A DNA stretch of 64,000 nt from NCBI GenBank assembly GCA_937892705.1, contig CALBGR010000014.1:29158-93157 (forward strand), written 5' to 3'. The notes under the pieces are model-generated. The model was not told where the DNA came from, did not search any database, and was given only the letters and a program-made list of their open reading frames with translations. The position numbers were made by a program, and so were the translations under genes. This DNA comes from an uncultured Candidatus Saccharibacteria bacterium. GTDB taxonomy: Bacteria > Patescibacteriota > Saccharimonadia > Saccharimonadales > UBA4665. Below, piece by piece: positions 7,695 through 15,834 of the stretch (position 1 is its first letter; each line of letters begins with the position of its first letter).

Positions 7695-8813
7695 ATGTAT
7701 GTAGAAAAACTCTACACACCACACCCAGAACGCGCAAAAGGCTTGCCACCAGTTCGCCTTGAAGACTGTCTACAGTTAGATGCATTGAGGCAGGAACTGG
7801 ATAATTTTGCAGACACTCCAGAATACGAGCAGCGGGTAGTTCAGGCCGCTGAATCAATCACTCATGTTGTTCATCGCACCCTTTCATTTAGACCAAGAGA
7901 GCGAGATAACAAATTGCTCACCCCAGATAATCTTGCAGACGGGCAAACATCTGATTGTTATGGATATACTGTCTTGCTTTCAGAGTGTTTCGAACGGGCA
8001 AATATTCGTCACTATGTAGCATTTGTAAATGGTCATGCACTGACTATTGTTGCTCCTTCTAAATCATCATCTGAGTTGTGGGTTTTTGATGCATTGAGTC
8101 CTAAATTTAATGGTCCGCTAAAAAATGCAGTAGAAAAGGATGCGCCAAGAAAAATTGAAGAGGGGATTCAAACGTATGGACGAGGGGCGGTAAGATTCTA
8201 CAGCTACACCTTCGCAAAACAATCAAAATATAAGAAATCATTTATAGAACTTATAGAGAAAAATCCATGGTTGTATTCTTCGAAATATTCTCAAATAGCA
8301 AAAGATATTAACGAATATACTATTAAGAAACGTGGACAAGATGTACTATTTATGAGCGTATTTGAGCCGCAAGTCGGAAGAAACGCCCTAGAAGCTCATA
8401 AAGCAATGTACCTTGCCTTGCGTGAAGGAAAACGAGCTGAAGCTTATCAAGCGTTTAAACGATTACATGGATTCTATCCTGAGCTTGATGTACGTAATGC
8501 TCCTGAAGACATTACCTGGTTAGTTCGTGAATTGGGTATGGTTGGTTGTGTTGGTATCGCAAAACGTGTAGTAGATGAGTCTATGGAAAATTTTGCCATT
8601 AGCAAAGATCCTCGTTTTAAGATATGGCAAGCTGACCTATACCGAAGATTAGGAAACATGAGGCAAGTACCTGAATTATTGAAAGATGCTATAGCAATTT
8701 ACGAAGAGACGATAGATATAGCAAAGCACCCAGGTATCATCGAAGCTAAGGCACGTAAAGCGCGTCAACAACTTGCTCGTTTAGCTACTCAGCAAGCAGT
8801 TGCTACTACTTGA
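7695..8813 (+). CDS. Transglutaminase/cysteine-protease-fold protein with helical repeats, unknown role
   Basis: Residues ~80-140 look like a transglutaminase core: Cys88 in TSDCYGYTVLLSECFERANI, His114 in VNGHALTIV and Asp132 in WVFDALSP give the Cys-His-Asp order and spacing of that fold. There is no signal peptide or membrane segment, so it should be cytoplasmic. The second half (about residues 220-372) is helical and resembles TPR-type repeats (ALEAHKAMYLALREGKRAEA). Such enzymes cleave or crosslink peptides, but some are inactive binding proteins. AGGGA lies 9 bases before the ATG. It follows the 57-aa gene and shares its attenuator leader. Its stop codon overlaps the -35 box of the L10 promoter. 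Confidence 0.6.
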   Translation: MYVEKLYTPHPERAKGLPPVRLEDCLQLDALRQELDNFADTPEYEQRVVQAAESITHVVHRTLSFRPRERDNKLLTPDNLADGQTSDCYGYTVLLSECFERANIRHYVAFVNGHALTIVAPSKSSSELWVFDALSPKFNGPLKNAVEKDAPRKIEEGIQTYGRGAVRFYSYTFAKQSKYKKSFIELIEKNPWLYSSKYSQIAKDINEYTIKKRGQDVLFMSVFEPQVGRNALEAHKAMYLALREGKRAEAYQAFKRLHGFYPELDVRNAPEDITWLVRELGMVGCVGIAKRVVDESMENFAISKDPRFKIWQADLYRRLGNMRQVPELLKDAIAIYEETIDIAKHPGIIEAKARKARQQLARLATQQAVATT

Positions 8814-8838
8814 CATGCTTGTGTCATTTAGCTATAAT
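8810..8838 (+). promoter_or_regulatory. Consensus promoter of the rplJ-rplL operon
   Basis: TTGACA (8810-8815), exactly 17 bases, TATAAT (8833-8838): a perfect match at all twelve positions. The -35 box overlaps the stop codon of the preceding gene. Confidence 0.9.
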
Positions 8839-8844
8839 CTGATC

Positions 8845-8971
8845 TGTTACCAAAGACAGTAGCTGTAACTATACTGTGTAGTTACTTAATTTGCTACCGA
8901 GGTTAGCGAAAAAATAGTTTTTGTTTTTGAGCATGATCTCTTAAAGTCTTTGGTATACCAAAGACTTTTTT
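8845..8971 (+). promoter_or_regulatory. Ribosomal protein L10 leader with attenuator
   Basis: The leader contains ACCAAAGACAGTAGC and, about 60 bases on, TTGCTACCGAGGTTAGC, the conserved parts of the bacterial L10 leader in which L10(L12)4 binds. ACCAAAGAC (8849-8857) is complementary to GTCTTTGGT (8946-8954). The same GTCTTTGGT also forms the terminator stem with a second ACCAAAGAC (8957-8965), which is followed by six T. Excess L10 would thus favour termination. Confidence 0.88.
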
Positions 8972-9020
8972 AGTTCTTTAAAAATCTAGGTCGAGGATTT
9001 TATAAACAAAGGATTACACT

Positions 9021-9542
9021 ATGGCATTATCAAAACAGCGGAAGAGCGAAGTAGTCGCTGAAATCTCAGACCTACTGAGCACTTCTAAGATGACTGTGGT
9101 AGCCAAATATGAAGGCACTACAGTGAAAGCCATGCAGGACCTACGACGCCAAGCGCGAGAGAGTGGCACCAAAGTAAAGGTTGTTAAAAACCGCTTGGTT
9201 ATCAAGGCCCTACAGGCAAATGATACGTTCAAAGACGTAGATACATCCAAGCTTGAAGGCATGCTTCTCTACGCATTTAACAGCGAAGACGAAGTGGCAC
9301 CTGCTCAAAGTTTGGATACATTTGCAAAAAGCCATCCAAACATTGAATTTGTGGGTGCATTCAGTGCTGATGGAAAATTCCTAAGCGCTGACGAAGTAAA
9401 GGCACTCGCAAAGCTTCCAAGCAAGAACGAGCTGATCGCTCAGGTAGTGGCTACATTGACTTCACCAGTCAACGATGTCATGAGTGGGCTTTCAGGCAAC
9501 TTGCATGGACTGTTGGATGGTGTTGAAGCAAAAGCAGCTTAA
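9021..9542 (+). CDS. rplJ: 50S ribosomal protein L10
   Basis: L10 anchors L7/L12 dimers to the ribosome stalk base. The 173-aa protein has the normal length. The N-terminal rRNA-binding domain includes VVAKYEGTTVKAMQDLRRQA and VKVVKNRLVIKALQ, and the helical C-terminus ends NLHGLLDGVEAKAA. AAAGGA precedes the ATG. rplL follows after 21 bases. Control is by the L10 leader just upstream. Unlike the usual arrangement, rplK-rplA lies about 5 kb upstream rather than adjacent. Confidence 0.96.
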   Translation: MALSKQRKSEVVAEISDLLSTSKMTVVAKYEGTTVKAMQDLRRQARESGTKVKVVKNRLVIKALQANDTFKDVDTSKLEGMLLYAFNSEDEVAPAQSLDTFAKSHPNIEFVGAFSADGKFLSADEVKALAKLPSKNELIAQVVATLTSPVNDVMSGLSGNLHGLLDGVEAKAA

Positions 9543-9563
9543 TGAGAGAAAAAGGAGTTACAT

Positions 9564-9950
9564 ATGGCTGATCTTAAGAAATTAGCAGAAGAGCTTACTA
9601 AGCTTACTGTTTTGGAAGTAAACGAACTCAAGAACATCCTTAAGGATGAGTATGGTATTGAGCCTGCAGCAGCTGCAGTAGCAGTAGCTGGTCCAGCAGC
9701 TGGCGGCGGTGAAGCAGCTGGCGGTGGCGCTGATGAGAAGAGCGAATACGACGTTGTGCTTAAAGACGCTGGCGCTCAGAAGGTTGCAGTTATCAAGGCT
9801 GTTAAGGAAATCACTGGTCTTGGCCTTGGTGAAGCAAAGGCCATCGTTGACGGTGCTCCAAAGACAGTACTTGAGAAGGCATCTAAGGAAGATGCTGAAA
9901 ACGCCAAGAAAGCTTTGGAAGAAGCTGGCGCTACTGTTGAACTTGCTTAA
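9564..9950 (+). CDS. rplL: 50S ribosomal protein L7/L12
   Basis: L7/L12 forms the flexible stalk that recruits translation GTPases. The 128-aa protein has an N-terminal dimerisation helix pair ([20 protein letters not shown]), an Ala/Gly-rich hinge, and the factor-binding domain ([20 protein letters not shown], then [18 protein letters not shown]). AAAGGAG precedes the ATG. It is the last gene of the operon; no rpoB or rpoC follows, unlike in most bacteria. Confidence 0.97.
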   Translation: MADLKKLAEELTKLTVLEVNELKNILKDEYGIEPAAAAVAVAGPAAGGGEAAGGGADEKSEYDVVLKDAGAQKVAVIKAVKEITGLGLGEAKAIVDGAPKTVLEKASKEDAENAKKALEEAGATVELA

Positions 9951-9971
9951 TTGTGTAAGCGAATTCTTCAG

Positions 9972-10005
9972 AAAAACCGCCCTGGAATCATCTGGGGCGG
10001 TTTTT
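9972..10005 (+). terminator. Rho-independent terminator after rplL
   Basis: CCGCCC (9977-9982) pairs with GGGCGG (9995-10000) and is followed by five T; an A run on the 5' side extends the stem. Confidence 0.88.
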
Positions 10006-10117
10006 AGTTTTCCACAGTTTTTATTGATTCTTTGACTTGACATACCCATGCATGTTAGATTTAGGTATAAGTGTATAAAACAAACACTTTGCAAGTGTGT
10101 GAGAGAGACAAAATAAT

Positions 10118-10627
10118 ATGCCAGATGTACCAGAAAAACAAATTAAAAGACTCCGTGCTTTGATTCAAGAAGCCGAAACGAACTTAGCAGCTGCTAATGA
10201 GCTTTTAGTGAGCTTACTCGGAGATGACGAGAAAGTAACTGCACCAGTTCAACCTGAAAATATCGGGAAGATCATTGAAGGCGTATTTGATGGTCAGAAT
10301 ATGGTAGGTTCTGATGGAAAAACCTATCCAGTACCAGCAAACTACGCCAGCAAGTCTAAACTTGTACAAGGTGATATTCTAAAGCTGACCATTGCTGAAG
10401 ACGGTTCATTCATGTATAAGCAAATTGGACCGGTAGCGCGTAAGCAAGTAGTTGGTACGTTGTCACTTGAAAACGGCCACTATTACGTAGATGTAAGCGG
10501 CAAGAAATATCGTGTGCTATTGGCAAGTGTGACATACTTCAAAGCAAAGCCTGGTGATCAGGTAAGTGTCAACATCCCTGAAGATGAAAAAAATGCCGAG
10601 TGGGCTGCGCTAGAAGCAGCACTGTAA
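10118..10627 (+). CDS. Conserved hypothetical protein with coiled-coil start and two beta-rich repeats
   Basis: The first ~35 residues form a likely coiled coil (EKQIKRLRALIQEAETNLAA). Two beta-rich segments follow, one around IEGVFDGQNMVGSDGKTYPV and KLVQGDILKLTIAEDG, the other around VVGTLSLENGHYYVDVSGKK and KPGDQVSVNIPED, which look like a duplicated small barrel. I believe similar proteins are common in candidate phyla radiation genomes, but I know no function. No membrane segment is present. It stands alone between two terminators. TTGACA occurs at 10037-10042, but no good -10 box lies at the right distance. Confidence 0.7.
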   Translation: MPDVPEKQIKRLRALIQEAETNLAAANELLVSLLGDDEKVTAPVQPENIGKIIEGVFDGQNMVGSDGKTYPVPANYASKSKLVQGDILKLTIAEDGSFMYKQIGPVARKQVVGTLSLENGHYYVDVSGKKYRVLLASVTYFKAKPGDQVSVNIPEDEKNAEWAALEAAL

Positions 10628-10645
10628 GCTTACTAGAGATCAGTG

Positions 10646-10676
10646 AAATGCAGTGGTTCTACACCGCTGCATTTTT
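10646..10676 (+). terminator. Rho-independent terminator
   Basis: AAATGCAG (10646-10653) pairs with CTGCATTT (10667-10674), with a further GGT/ACC pairing inside, followed by a T-rich stretch. Confidence 0.85.
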
Positions 10677-10734
10677 GTTTGTAGTGCTTCTATATGTTTA
10701 GATAAACACAACGCATTCCCTTAGGCGTGTGGCG

Positions 10735-10740
10735 TATAAT
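10735..10740 (+). promoter_or_regulatory. -10 box of a leaderless dnaX message
   Basis: TATAAT ends 8 bases before the dnaX ATG and no ribosome binding site lies between, so transcription should begin at or next to the start codon. The -35 region is weak. Confidence 0.6.
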
Positions 10741-10748
10741 GAAAGTAA

Positions 10749-12299
10749 ATGAGACAGAGACAGGCATTATATCGGAAGTATCGTTCTAAAAAACTGTCAG
10801 AAATTGTTGGACAGGACCATATTACTGCGGCACTTGACCAGGCGCTTAAAACGAATCGTATAAGCCACGCGTATCTCTTTACGGGGCCGCGCGGCATTGG
10901 TAAGACTAGTATCGCGCGCATTTTAGCCCATGAAGTTAATAACTTGCCGTACGATGAATCCATTACACACCTGGACATTATTGAGATTGACGCAGCATCC
11001 AATAGACGCATAGACGAAGTGCGCGATTTGCGCGAAAAAATACATGTTGCTCCATCATCAGCCAAATACAAGGTCTACATTATTGATGAAGTCCACATGC
11101 TGACACGCGAGGCATTTAATGCACTCTTGAAGACACTGGAAGAACCACCTGCACATGTGGTGTTTATTTTAGCAACCACTGAAGTGCATAAATTGCCAGA
11201 AACAATTATCAGCCGGACACAACACTTTGCATTTAAACCAATTGCTCATGATAAAGTCATTGCTCATCTGAAGTCTATTGCAAAACAGGAAAAAATAAAG
11301 ATTACCGACGAAGCATTGGCGGTAATCGCCAAACATGGAGACGGCTCATTCCGTGATAGCATAAGCCTACTTGATCAAGTTAGTAACAGTAGTGCCTCAG
11401 AAATTACACTCGCAGATGTACAGGCTATGCTGGGTATTGCGCCAGATGAGCTTGTACAAAGCATCATTAGCGCCCTTGAGACACAGGACACCAAACAGTT
11501 AACCGCTCAACTACAGACTATACGAAGTCAGGGTGTTACTGCTCCTGCACTCGCTAAGCAGCTTGCAGCTGTTATAAGAACAAACCTACTTGAAGGCAAA
11601 ACAGCCAATCCTCAAGCCACAATGAAACTGCTGGAAAAGCTCATAGAGGTGCCTGTCTCTGCAGATCCATATGCGCTGCTGGAAATCGCACTTTTAGAGG
11701 TAGTTTTTAGCAATACTCAAAACAACACGTTGCAGCACAATAGTCAAACACCACCTGCAGCAATCTCACAAGCACCGAAATCCCCTTCGCCAGGTACTGA
11801 TAGTCAGGCGTCATCTACACCGAAGAAACCTGCAAAAAAGAAACAGACAAGTGACGATACTAAAAAGCCTGCAAAAGAAAAAGATTCTTCAGATAAAGCA
11901 ACCACTACAGAATCTGATTCACGGGTAACAAATGCCAATGAGACAGAACGCATTGATCCTGCTATCTGGACTGATGTACTAAATGATATAAAGCAGCATT
12001 ACAATACCTTATATGGTGTACTTCGTATGGCTACACCGGAATTCAACAATCACACCATAACGCTATACGTAAAGTTTGCGTTTCATCAAAAACGCCTTGA
12101 TGACACCAAGAATCGAAACATACTATCTGAAGCCGTGTATAAAATCTGCGGGATACACCCAAGGATCGTTTGTGAAGTTGGACAGCCGCAAAACCAATCA
12201 ACCACCACAAACACTAACGAAGCAGCTGACTCAGCCGTTTCCAACCCACTTGGAACCATTAGCAATATTTTTGGCGGCGCAGAACTGCTAGAATCATAA
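10749..12299 (+). CDS. dnaX: DNA polymerase III subunit gamma/tau
   Basis: DnaX is the clamp-loader ATPase that joins polymerase, clamp and helicase at the fork. The AAA+ domain is clear: YRKYRSKKLSEIVGQDHI at the start, Walker A GPRGIGKTS, Walker B YIIDEVHML, sensor ATTEVHKLPETIISR. The Cys4 zinc module that normally lies between the Walker A helix and IEIDAASN is missing (ARILAHEVNNLPYDESITHL is found there). Domain III and a long Lys/Thr/Pro-rich linker (about residues 330-400) follow, then a C-terminal domain. dnaB follows after 8 bases. Starts 8 bases after a TATAAT. Confidence 0.95.
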   Translation: MRQRQALYRKYRSKKLSEIVGQDHITAALDQALKTNRISHAYLFTGPRGIGKTSIARILAHEVNNLPYDESITHLDIIEIDAASNRRIDEVRDLREKIHVAPSSAKYKVYIIDEVHMLTREAFNALLKTLEEPPAHVVFILATTEVHKLPETIISRTQHFAFKPIAHDKVIAHLKSIAKQEKIKITDEALAVIAKHGDGSFRDSISLLDQVSNSSASEITLADVQAMLGIAPDELVQSIISALETQDTKQLTAQLQTIRSQGVTAPALAKQLAAVIRTNLLEGKTANPQATMKLLEKLIEVPVSADPYALLEIALLEVVFSNTQNNTLQHNSQTPPAAISQAPKSPSPGTDSQASSTPKKPAKKKQTSDDTKKPAKEKDSSDKATTTESDSRVTNANETERIDPAIWTDVLNDIKQHYNTLYGVLRMATPEFNNHTITLYVKFAFHQKRLDDTKNRNILSEAVYKICGIHPRIVCEVGQPQNQSTTTNTNEAADSAVSNPLGTISNIFGGAELLES

Positions 12300-12307
12300 G
12301 TAAGCCT

Positions 12308-13669
12308 ATGAGTTCAGACAATAAGAAGCAAGACGCTCCACACAACATCGAAGCCGAAGCGAGTTTGCTCGGCGCTATACTGATTGACAGTGATGCAATT
12401 GTAAAAATTGCTGATACCGTCACAGCTGATGATTTTTATGACCCGCGTCATAAGCATATCTATGAAGCGTTGACACGCATCTATGAACGCAGGGAGCCGA
12501 TAGACGTACTTACACTTGCAGATCAGCTCAAGAGTACCGGCGTGCTTGATCTCATTGGCGGGCCAGCTTACCTTACTGAGCTCACTAATTTTGTACCGAC
12601 TGCGGCACATGTTGAGCAGTATGCGGAAATCGTTGCTCAAAAGGCATTGCGACGTCGCCTTATTAAGGTATCACAAGACATAGTAGATCTTGGTCACGAT
12701 GAAAGTAAAAGTCTCAAAGAACTTATTGAAGATGCCGAGACTCGTTTGTTTCAAGTCAGCGAAAAACACGTAAAACAATCGCTGGTCAGTATTGAATCTA
12801 TCTTGTCTGAAAGCTTTGAGCGCTTAGATGATCTCCATAAAGACAAGAAAAAGATTCGTGGTATTCCTACCGGTTATAGAGATCTAGACAATTTACTTGC
12901 CGGCTTACAGCGATCCGATTTAATCATTTTAGCTGCACGCCCTGCAATGGGTAAAACTGCCTTTGTTCTAAACCTTGCACACAACGTAGCAGTACATGCC
13001 AAGGAGCCAGTATTGATCTTTAGCTTGGAAATGAGCAAAGAACAGCTGGTCGATCGTTTGCTCGCTATGGAATCGGGAGTTGATGCATGGGCGCTGCGAA
13101 CCGGAAACTTGACCGATTCTGACTTTGAAAAGCTCAGCCATGCTATGGGTGTATTAAGCGAGGCGCCAATTTACATAGATGACACACCAGGTATCACAGT
13201 GAGCGATATGCGCACCAAAGCACGACGCGAAGCACACCAGCGCAAACTTGGATTGGTAATTGTAGACTACTTACAGCTTATGAGTGCCGGGAGCAGCGCC
13301 AGCAGCCAAGCAAACCGAGTGCAGGAAATATCTGAAATTTCCCGCGGCCTTAAGGGTATGGCCCGTGAGCTAAACGTACCGCTTATTGCGCTCAGTCAGC
13401 TAAGTCGTAGTGTTGAAAACCGAAGCCCTCAGATCCCGCAACTGGCTGACCTTCGTGAATCAGGATCTATCGAGCAAGATGCTGATATTGTGGCATTTTT
13501 GTACCGCGAAGATTACTATAATCCAGAAACAGACCGTCAAAACATTATGGACGTGCTTATTAAAAAACACCGAAACGGCCCTGTTGATAACGTTGAGCTA
13601 TATTTCAACAGAGACAAGCAATTAATCCGCTCAATAGACAAACACCACACTGAACCATTCGCAGAATAA
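12308..13669 (+). CDS. dnaB: Replicative DNA helicase
   Basis: DnaB unwinds DNA ahead of the replication fork. The 453-aa protein has the N-terminal domain (PHNIEAEASLLGAILIDSDA) that binds primase and the RecA-like ATPase domain with Walker A AARPAMGKTAF near residue 215, IFSLEMSKEQLVDRL, GLVIVDYLQLM and the arginine-finger region VALSQLSRSVENR-like sequence (seen as IALSQLSRSVENRSPQIPQL). No intein is present. It lies directly behind dnaX, so the two replisome genes may share a message. Confidence 0.97.
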   Translation: MSSDNKKQDAPHNIEAEASLLGAILIDSDAIVKIADTVTADDFYDPRHKHIYEALTRIYERREPIDVLTLADQLKSTGVLDLIGGPAYLTELTNFVPTAAHVEQYAEIVAQKALRRRLIKVSQDIVDLGHDESKSLKELIEDAETRLFQVSEKHVKQSLVSIESILSESFERLDDLHKDKKKIRGIPTGYRDLDNLLAGLQRSDLIILAARPAMGKTAFVLNLAHNVAVHAKEPVLIFSLEMSKEQLVDRLLAMESGVDAWALRTGNLTDSDFEKLSHAMGVLSEAPIYIDDTPGITVSDMRTKARREAHQRKLGLVIVDYLQLMSAGSSASSQANRVQEISEISRGLKGMARELNVPLIALSQLSRSVENRSPQIPQLADLRESGSIEQDADIVAFLYREDYYNPETDRQNIMDVLIKKHRNGPVDNVELYFNRDKQLIRSIDKHHTEPFAE

Positions 13670-13674
13670 AGTGA

Positions 13675-13680
13675 TATAAT
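13675..13680 (+). promoter_or_regulatory. -10 box before the membrane glycosyltransferase
   Basis: TATAAT ends 11 bases before the ATG at 13692, with no ribosome binding site between, as expected of a leaderless message. It overlaps the end of the short dnaB intergenic gap. Confidence 0.5.
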
Positions 13681-13691
13681 TATCACCAACA

Positions 13692-14900
13692 ATGAAGAAA
13701 AAAATTGGGGCTTGGTTTTCGGTAAGTAAGTTGTGGCAGTTTACAAGTACAGCTGTTATTGTTGGCGCAGCACTTGCTTTACTCCTAATATCAAATATAG
13801 AGACACTGCTTCCAGGATACAGTGTTATTGAAATCCAAAGTGCAAAAGCCAATAGCGTCGCAGCTATCATTGATAGCCCCATAAATGCGCCGTATCGAGT
13901 AGTAGCACTAGTTGTTAATAAAATTATCAACGAACCGTTGCTTGCCGGACGTATTTCAGCCGCAATTTTTGGTATTCTAACTATTGGCTTATTTTATATT
14001 GGCGTGCGGCACTGGCATGCGCCTCGTACTGCATTTTTAACTACTGTTTTGTTCGCATGTTCAGCATGGTTTTTGCATATAGCTCGACTTGGTGCGCCAG
14101 ACATTTTGCTACCGTTTAGCATTTTGCTGCTCGCTGTTGCAAGCTACTGGATTGCTACTGCAGAGCACAGTAAATTCAGTTATCTAACCGCCATATTTGC
14201 CGTAGCTGTAACTATTTACACTCCGGGTATTGTTTGGTTTATTTTATTGGGTCTCATCATACGTCATCGCGACTTACGGCTTATTAAGCGGCGCCTTGCA
14301 TTATCTTATAGAATTACACTCTATGTACTCATAGCCGGACTCATCGTCATCCCGCTACTGTACGGAATTACCAAAGACCCTAAACTTATCATGTCGTTAC
14401 TTGGACTACCGGAACATTGGCCAAGTGTGATCCAGATTGTCAAAAACCTACTACTCATACCTGTCAATTTATTTATGTGGGCAAGCAGTAATCCACTTAC
14501 TCATGTAGGAACTGCGCCAATCGTAGACGCCTTTGTAGCTATTGCATCAATGCTAGGTATATACTATTACTTCAAATTCCGATCCTTAGCTCGCGCTAAA
14601 TTGCTAGCAGCATGTGTCGGTATTGGAGCAGTATTGATTGCTATACAAGGACCAGTATCAATCGCTATTTTGCTGCCTATGATTTACATTTTGGTTGCCG
14701 GCGGCATTAGCCTATTGCTCGGACAGTGGCTCACAGTGTTTCCTAAAAATCCGTTTGCAAAATCGATAGGTATTTTGATCATTACAATTGCTGTATCAAT
14801 CAGTTGTGCATATAATTTGCGCGCATACTTCATTGCCTGGCCAAACAATACCGACACGAAAAGAGAATTCGCACACACCTCTGCTGATCTGATACAATAA
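13692..14900 (+). CDS. Multi-span membrane glycosyltransferase, GT39/PMT-like
   Basis: About ten hydrophobic segments fill the 402 residues. Early sequence resembles the PMT/ArnT type: a first span, then an extracytoplasmic stretch with YSVIEIQSAKANSVAAIIDS, a long loop containing APYRVVALVVNKI, then LAGRISAAIFGILTIGLFYI and TAFLTTVLFACSAWFLHIAR. Members transfer sugars from polyprenyl phosphates to proteins or lipids outside the cell. The acidic DE pair usual in the first loop is not obvious, so the exact family is uncertain. It sits between dnaB and ybaB and interrupts the common dnaX-ybaB-recR order. Confidence 0.65.
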   Translation: MKKKIGAWFSVSKLWQFTSTAVIVGAALALLLISNIETLLPGYSVIEIQSAKANSVAAIIDSPINAPYRVVALVVNKIINEPLLAGRISAAIFGILTIGLFYIGVRHWHAPRTAFLTTVLFACSAWFLHIARLGAPDILLPFSILLLAVASYWIATAEHSKFSYLTAIFAVAVTIYTPGIVWFILLGLIIRHRDLRLIKRRLALSYRITLYVLIAGLIVIPLLYGITKDPKLIMSLLGLPEHWPSVIQIVKNLLLIPVNLFMWASSNPLTHVGTAPIVDAFVAIASMLGIYYYFKFRSLARAKLLAACVGIGAVLIAIQGPVSIAILLPMIYILVAGGISLLLGQWLTVFPKNPFAKSIGILIITIAVSISCAYNLRAYFIAWPNNTDTKREFAHTSADLIQ

Positions 14901-14922
14901 GAAGTTGTAAGGAAAGGATGTT

Positions 14923-15216
14923 ATGGGAAGATTTGATCAAGCAAAAATGCTCATGCAGGTAAAAAAGATTCAGAAAGAACTGCAGAAAATGACCATTGAA
15001 GTTGAAAAAGGTAACGGTGCAGTCCGTATTGAAATCAATGGCGAGCAAAAGATAAAGCGAGTACACATCGATCCAGATTACGTAGACCTTGACGATATCA
15101 GACAACTAGAGAAATGGATTGAAGAAGCTGTCAAGGAAGCGATTCAGCAGAGTCAAAAAGTAGCTGCCGAAAAAATGCAGCCAATGATGGGCGCATTAGG
15201 CAGCCTAGGACTATAG
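14923..15216 (+). CDS. ybaB: YbaB/EbfC family nucleoid-associated protein
   Basis: The family forms small DNA-binding dimers that are usually encoded with recR. The 97-aa protein has the expected size and pattern: helix MLMQVKKIQKELQKMTIEV, strand VRIEINGEQKIKRVHIDPDY, and a final helix LEKWIEEAVKEAIQQSQKVA ending in a Met/Gly-rich tail. AAGGAAAGG lies before the ATG. recR follows after 12 bases. Confidence 0.93.
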   Translation: MGRFDQAKMLMQVKKIQKELQKMTIEVEKGNGAVRIEINGEQKIKRVHIDPDYVDLDDIRQLEKWIEEAVKEAIQQSQKVAAEKMQPMMGALGSLGL

Positions 15217-15228
15217 ATCTACACAGTA

Positions 15229-15834
15229 ATGCAATTGTTACCGCCTGCTTTGATGGAACTGATTGATGCGCTTGGTACGCTACCAGGTGTCGGTCCACGT
15301 ACAGCCGAGCGTTATGCGTATCATTTAGTCCGCCACGACCCGCATAACGCGCAGCGACTGGCTGATAGTCTGAAAAATCTGCACGCAGGTATAAAGTATT
15401 GCCCAAAAACTTTTGCGCTTATCGGACCAGACGATGAACTGTCTCCACTGTATACTGATCCATCACGCAATAAAAAACTGGTAGCAGTTGTTGCAGAGCC
15501 GTTTGATATCATCGCGCTTGAAAAGACTGGCCAGTTCAAAGGCACTTACCATGTTTTGGGTGGTCTTGTATCACCGATAGATGGCATAGGTCCAGAACAA
15601 CTACACATCACTGAACTGCTGCAGCGCGTCGACGAAGACAAGGTAGAGGAAATCATCTTAGCAACCAGCGCAAATGTAGAAGGTGAATCCACTGCGCTTT
15701 ATATTCAAAAACAACTGGCAGATAGAAATGTAAAAATTAGTCGTCTTGCACGCGGTTTGCCAATTGGTGTAGATCTTGAATACGCCGACCAAATCACCTT
15801 GGGTCGAGCACTGGAAGGAAGAACAGAATTATGA
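15229..15834 (+). CDS. recR: Recombination protein RecR, zinc finger degenerate
   Basis: RecR works with RecF and RecO to load RecA onto gapped DNA. The helix-hairpin-helix (LIDALGTLPGVGPRTAERYA) and the Toprim domain (VAVVAEPFDIIALEKTGQFK, then YHVLGGLVSPIDGIGPEQL) are clear, and the length (201 aa) is normal. Of the four zinc-binding Cys between them only one remains (KYCPKTFALIGPDDELSPLY). The downstream frameshifted Nudix gene overlaps it by 4 bases. Function is probably kept, since the DNA-binding and Toprim parts are intact. Confidence 0.93.
   Translation: MQLLPPALMELIDALGTLPGVGPRTAERYAYHLVRHDPHNAQRLADSLKNLHAGIKYCPKTFALIGPDDELSPLYTDPSRNKKLVAVVAEPFDIIALEKTGQFKGTYHVLGGLVSPIDGIGPEQLHITELLQRVDEDKVEEIILATSANVEGESTALYIQKQLADRNVKISRLARGLPIGVDLEYADQITLGRALEGRTEL

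Noticed and set aside
9582..10094. Minus-strand frame of 170 codons across rplL
   Set aside because: It is antisense to rplL and its terminator, is rich in Cys and Ser runs and has no start signals.
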